From: an uncultured Clostridia bacterium | GTDB lineage: Bacteria > Bacillota > Clostridia > UBA1381 | Direction: 5' to 3' | Assembly: GCA_910578235.1 (NCBI GenBank) | Contig: CAJTPP010000011.1 | Span: forward strand, 38,983 to 55,235 | DNA: 16,253 nucleotides | Part shown: in pieces, positions 13,034 through 16,253 of the stretch | Layout of the letters: each line of letters opens with the position of its first letter | Numbering within the stretch: position 1 is the first letter of the stretch | Translations under genes and position numbers: made by a program | The notes under the pieces: model-generated | What the model was told of the DNA's origin: nothing | The model's input: only the letters and a program-made list of their open reading frames with translations | Databases searched by the model: none

Positions 13034-14426
13034 TTTTAATGCGCAGACAGCGGCGGAGCAGATGAAAAAGCAGAACACAGGAGCGGCGCAGGATACGCTT
13101 AACGCCGCGGTGAATATGGGTGACGGCACAGCCGGAAGTATGGCGGCAAGCGCGCCGCGGCAGAACGGTCCGGCAGGAGCGGTGACACAGCCCGGCGCAA
13201 ATAGCGGCGGCATTATGACACATCAGCAAGTGCCGACTATGGACGGCTTATTAGGTGTGCGGAGTATGGCGAATAACGCGGGTATACAGAATGTCGGCTG
13301 GGACAGTCAAAACGGTATTGTTACATTCGATGGCAAGGGATATGTTAAGCCTGCAAAGGTGTCTGACGACGGTATGGCATATGTAGACAGACAGTCGATG
13401 CAGAAAGCGATAAATCAGTATTACAATGACAGCGGAAATCCGCTTGTAGGAGCCAGAAGCTATGTTGACAGCATGGGACTTGCTAACGCCGCAACATGGT
13501 CAGACGGGCAATTAATGATTGGCGGTCATCAGGTTCCGGTGGCGTATGTTGATGAAAACGGTACGGCATGGGCGAAGCAGACAGACGTAGACAGCGCGGT
13601 TGCGAAGTACAAACAAAATTCGGGAATTATGGGCAATCAGGAAGTATATAACAACTGGAAAGGCGAGTACGGCGGTAGGATAAATGAAGCGTTAAATACA
13701 ATATTAAACCGTGAGAAATGGAGCTATGACACGGAGAATGACCCCGCGTATCGGGCGTATCGTGACGCGTACACAAGAGAGGGAAACAGAGCGTACCAAA
13801 ACGCGTACGCGCAGATGGCGGCAAACACAGGCGGCTACGGTTCCAGCGCGGGTATGACGGCGGCAGGCCAGCAGATGAATTATTACATGCAGCAGCTTAA
13901 CGACCGCGTGCCTGAGCTTATGCAGAATTCATATAACCGATATATGGGCGAGCAGGAATTAAACCGCGCCGCGCTTAATAGTCTTTTAGGCGTTGCGGAT
14001 AATGATTACAGCAAGGCGTATCAGGCTAACCGTGACAGTATCAACGACTCTAATACGGCGAACTATTACAGTTATCTGCGCAATATTGACGCAAGAGACA
14101 ATAAAAGGCGGGTGGAAACAGAGGACAGACTGCTTAAGTATCAGGAGCCGATACTGCAAAATCAGGTACGGCAGAGCAATTACGATACGGACAGATACGC
14201 GCAGAATGCGGATTTGGATTTACAGGCGAAGCAGATTAATAACCAGATGTTGGCTATGCAGAGCGTGATGTCAAGATATCCATATAGTGGCAATGCTGAT
14301 ATTCCAATAAGCGCGGAGGACGCGGCAATGGCCGGAATACCGAGAAAAGCCGATGGTACATATCCGACTATAAGAGAAATACAAAATGTATACGCGAATT
14401 TATGGTATGACGTATTTGGAAATTAA
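13023..14426 (+). CDS. Probable internal virion/ejection protein with stalk-like repeats
   Basis: A 467-residue soluble protein translationally coupled to portal (11-nt overlap, GGAGG in the portal end). The N-terminus (1-75) is low-complexity, rich in Ala, Gln and Gly. Two similar segments of about 60 residues follow: LLGVRSMANNAGIQNVGWDSQNGIVTFDGK..AYVDRQSMQKAINQYY (about 76-138) and LVGARSYVDSMGLANAATWSDGQLMIGGH..AWAKQTDVDSAVAKY (about 140-200). Both resemble the LRD..E.LG..V.WD...TV.I pattern of stalk domains. The helical half (about 205-467) has GRINEALNTILNREKW and QNAYAQMAANTGGYGSSAGMTAAGQQMNYYM, a composition typical of podovirus internal proteins near portal. The ejection role is inferred from place and composition. 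No enzyme motif is seen. Confidence 0.55.
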   Translation: MANNFNAQTAAEQMKKQNTGAAQDTLNAAVNMGDGTAGSMAASAPRQNGPAGAVTQPGANSGGIMTHQQVPTMDGLLGVRSMANNAGIQNVGWDSQNGIVTFDGKGYVKPAKVSDDGMAYVDRQSMQKAINQYYNDSGNPLVGARSYVDSMGLANAATWSDGQLMIGGHQVPVAYVDENGTAWAKQTDVDSAVAKYKQNSGIMGNQEVYNNWKGEYGGRINEALNTILNREKWSYDTENDPAYRAYRDAYTREGNRAYQNAYAQMAANTGGYGSSAGMTAAGQQMNYYMQQLNDRVPELMQNSYNRYMGEQELNRAALNSLLGVADNDYSKAYQANRDSINDSNTANYYSYLRNIDARDNKRRVETEDRLLKYQEPILQNQVRQSNYDTDRYAQNADLDLQAKQINNQMLAMQSVMSRYPYSGNADIPISAEDAAMAGIPRKADGTYPTIREIQNVYANLWYDVFGN

Positions 14427-14486
14427 GACTTGCGTACGCTTGCAATGAAGCATCAGTATCAATCAAATGTTTTGCTAAATATTATA

Positions 14487-14495
14487 TGATAAAAT
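14487..14495 (+). promoter_or_regulatory. Candidate late promoter (extended -10), leader D
   Basis: TGATAAAAT reads as TG-n-TAAAAT with no convincing -35. The context ATATGATAAAAT matches the one in the terS leader at 1652-1661 except for one base. A small AGCC-TGAA-GGCT hairpin (14502-14513) follows. Confidence 0.45.
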
Positions 14496-14514
14496 AAAAA
14501 CAGCCTGAAGGCTC

Positions 14515-14585
14515 GGGTACGGACGGAGCAAGCCTACAACGAGCTTGCAAGTCGTAGGCTTAGAAACTGTAAGTTTCATCGCTCC
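14515..14585 (+). promoter_or_regulatory. Structured two-hairpin leader element, copy D
   Basis: The conserved box GGGTACGGACGG is followed by an outer stem GGAGC/GCTCC enclosing hairpin 1 (AAGCCTAC...GTAGGCTT capped by CTTGCAAG) and hairpin 2 (GAAACT-GTA-AGTTTC). Bases around hairpin 2 match copies A and C. A terminator and the gene at 14685 follow. This is the most regular copy. Confidence 0.65.
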
Positions 14586-14626
14586 TGCTCTTTACCTGAA
14601 TTATATCATAGCGAAAATAATATGTT

Positions 14627-14655
14627 AAGCACATCATTTTTAATGATGTGTTTTT
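14627..14655 (+). terminator. Intrinsic terminator upstream of the last gene
   Basis: CACATCATT-TTT-AATGATGTG, a perfect 9-bp stem, followed by five T. It ends 29 nt before the ATG at 14685. The preceding bases ATGTTAAGCAC and the following TTTTTGTATAC match the 5318 and 8914 terminators, showing one common module with exchanged stem. Confidence 0.92.
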
Positions 14656-14684
14656 GTATACAAAAATATATGGAGGGAATGGTT

Positions 14685-16253
14685 ATGGCGTGGAGCAATA
14701 GCTTAAACAATAAATTTGCGAAGATACATCCTAAAGAGGAAGAAAAGAAGAAAGACAGCAGTTTTTATGATGATTACAAAGCCAGAAGCGGCAGTAATAA
14801 CAATAGTGTGAGCTTTACGCTGTCTGTAAAAGCGAAAACGGGCGGCAGTGCGGGAAGCAGTACAGTATCAAAGCAGTCGGGCGGCGGTACAGTCAACAGT
14901 AAAAAGGCTGCACCGACTACTGTGTTAGGTAATGATACAAAGTATTTCAGTGGCTTTAAATCGTATCAGGACAGGAAAAAGACAGGCAATGTTTTTACTC
15001 CGTCAAGGGTGCTGGAAAAGTATAAGGCAGATCTTTCAAAACAGACAGCAGATTTTACCAAAAATTCAGGTAATATTTTTGGTAAAGGAAGTCAGATAGA
15101 GCTTGCAAAGATTAATAAAATGATATATCAAAAAGAGCTTGACAATTTTGAAGATGTCAGACTTAATAATGTTCCTGGTGAAATGGATAGACAGCTTAGA
15201 AGTTTGGTAAGTACATACAACCGTATAAAGAAACACACATTGGAACCGGAAAAACAGAAAGAAATACTAAATTTAGTATCAGACAACAAGAATTTATTAC
15301 GGGAATATTCAAAAATAACAGGTCACGCTATGAATGCACCGGAAATGGTTAAGCTCAATCATATAGAAAAAACTTTGCTTGACCAGCGTAATGACAATGA
15401 GATAATGTCCGCTTACAATAAGAGGATGAAAGAATATGAGGAAGTAGAACATGAGGAAGATTTTGCGCTGTATGCAAACAACGGTACAGCATCGTTAAAC
15501 AGTGTTACACGCGCATTTGATAATGCGTTCAGCGGGCGTGAGTATCTTAAAAATAAAGTGAATAGTGTTTTTATACCATATAAAGAAGCTAAATATACAG
15601 TAGAGGATGACAAAATTATAACCGAACAACAGGAGGAAGTCGGCGAGCCTATGCAAATATTTGCTGCTGTTCAAGGTGATGAAAAACTGCTTTATATGAG
15701 TAAAAAGGAGCAACGCATATATAATTATTATATCAATAAGTATGGAAAAGAAAAAGCCGAGGAGTATCTTGATGATCTTAAAATTCAGCTTGACGAGAGA
15801 TATGCAAAGGCTATGTCAATTGTACATAATAGAAGTTTGAATAACCTTAAAATGAAGAATAAAGCTCTTGGATACGTGGTAGGAGCAGCAGATTTTTTAT
15901 TTAACAGCATGTTTGGATATGGTGCGGGAATTGACGCGGCAGCACAGGGGATTGAGCAAAAGCTGGCAAGAAATGGCTTAGGTAATCTAAAGCCATATAA
16001 TTCAAATTCCGATTATATGATTCCGGCTAAGTTTTCAAGAGAGTCTAAAGAAATTATAGAGGCAGGCTTATCGCCTATAGGCAGAGCTGCAACGGACTTT
16101 GGACTTGGATTTGTTGAAGATAGCGCGAGAAAGTTTACGCTGGGACCGTTTTCAGTACCTATAGCAGAGTTGAGTGCTGTGGGACAGAGGGCAGAATTAA
16201 AGGGCGCGCAGGGTGAGGTTAATGCAGAAAAGGCAACGGCAGCGGCGGTGGCA
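14685..16253 (+). CDS. Large ejection/internal virion-type protein (partial, runs off edge)
   Basis: Open from ATG 14685 to the window end, 523 codons without a stop; the C-terminus is missing. GGAGGG precedes the start. The N-terminus (MAWSNSLNNKFAKIHPKEEEKKK) and the Ser/Gly/Asn-rich stretch (about 35-80) look disordered. Long charged helices follow (about 105-300). KKEQRIYNYYINKYGKEKAEEYLDDLKIQLDERYAK (about 345-380) is a motif I associate with very large phage multi-domain proteins. Then come weakly hydrophobic segments (ALGYVVGAADFLFNSMFGYGAG, about 395-416; SPIGRAATDFGLGF) and an Ala-rich end. I infer a DNA-ejection or internal channel-forming protein, perhaps with a lytic domain beyond the edge. 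There is no catalytic motif in the visible part. Confidence 0.6.
   Translation, partial: MAWSNSLNNKFAKIHPKEEEKKKDSSFYDDYKARSGSNNNSVSFTLSVKAKTGGSAGSSTVSKQSGGGTVNSKKAAPTTVLGNDTKYFSGFKSYQDRKKTGNVFTPSRVLEKYKADLSKQTADFTKNSGNIFGKGSQIELAKINKMIYQKELDNFEDVRLNNVPGEMDRQLRSLVSTYNRIKKHTLEPEKQKEILNLVSDNKNLLREYSKITGHAMNAPEMVKLNHIEKTLLDQRNDNEIMSAYNKRMKEYEEVEHEEDFALYANNGTASLNSVTRAFDNAFSGREYLKNKVNSVFIPYKEAKYTVEDDKIITEQQEEVGEPMQIFAAVQGDEKLLYMSKKEQRIYNYYINKYGKEKAEEYLDDLKIQLDERYAKAMSIVHNRSLNNLKMKNKALGYVVGAADFLFNSMFGYGAGIDAAAQGIEQKLARNGLGNLKPYNSNSDYMIPAKFSRESKEIIEAGLSPIGRAATDFGLGFVEDSARKFTLGPFSVPIAELSAVGQRAELKGAQGEVNAEKATAAAVA

Noticed and set aside
1..16253. Insertion sequence, integrase or attachment site
   Set aside because: No transposase or recombinase motif and no terminal inverted repeats were found in any visible gene.

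Overview
The window looks like the early-to-late junction and part of the structural region of a podovirus-type phage or prophage of a Firmicutes host, probably a gut clostridium. The reasons are strong AGGAGG-type ribosome sites, TTG starts, sigma-A promoters, an AT-rich composition, and recognisable proteins: a Cro/CI-like repressor, an ArpU/sigma-like late regulator, small and large terminase, a P22-type portal, and signal-peptide proteins with copper-amine-oxidase-like stalk domains. No capsid, integrase or lysis gene is visible. The last gene runs off the right edge.

Layout. Bases 1-320 hold an autoregulated XRE repressor flanked by palindromic operators. Bases 341-566 hold four tandem 59-bp units, each able to form two hairpins. 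A His-rich YmaF-family gene follows on the minus strand (795-1148), then a sigma-like regulator (1236-1625). The late region starts with terS-terL (1885-3661). It continues with a fiber-like protein (3680-4570), a nozzle-like protein (5371-7164), a second fiber-like protein sharing the first one's N-terminus (7191-8009), a connector-like protein (8967-9776), portal (11177-13033), a probable internal virion protein (13023-14426), and a large unfinished ejection-type protein (14685 to the edge). Three secreted stalk-domain genes, one of them inverted, sit between these structural genes as morons with their own promoters.

The most unusual signal is in the intergenic regions. Five structural gene blocks (starts at 1885, 5371, 8967, 11177 and 14685) each have an intrinsic-terminator hairpin ending only 23-30 nt before the start codon, so no promoter can fit between terminator and gene. 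Three of these leaders (1.7, 8.7 and 14.5 kb) share a conserved two-hairpin RNA-like element, and possible -10 boxes lie upstream. The same second hairpin (GGC, loop, variable stem, GTAA, GCC) recurs in the tandem array beside the repressor, and twice in frame inside the portal gene, with the stem bases changed but pairing kept. I read this as a candidate phage-wide family of structured elements, possibly a put-like antitermination or attenuation system for late genes. That function is inference.
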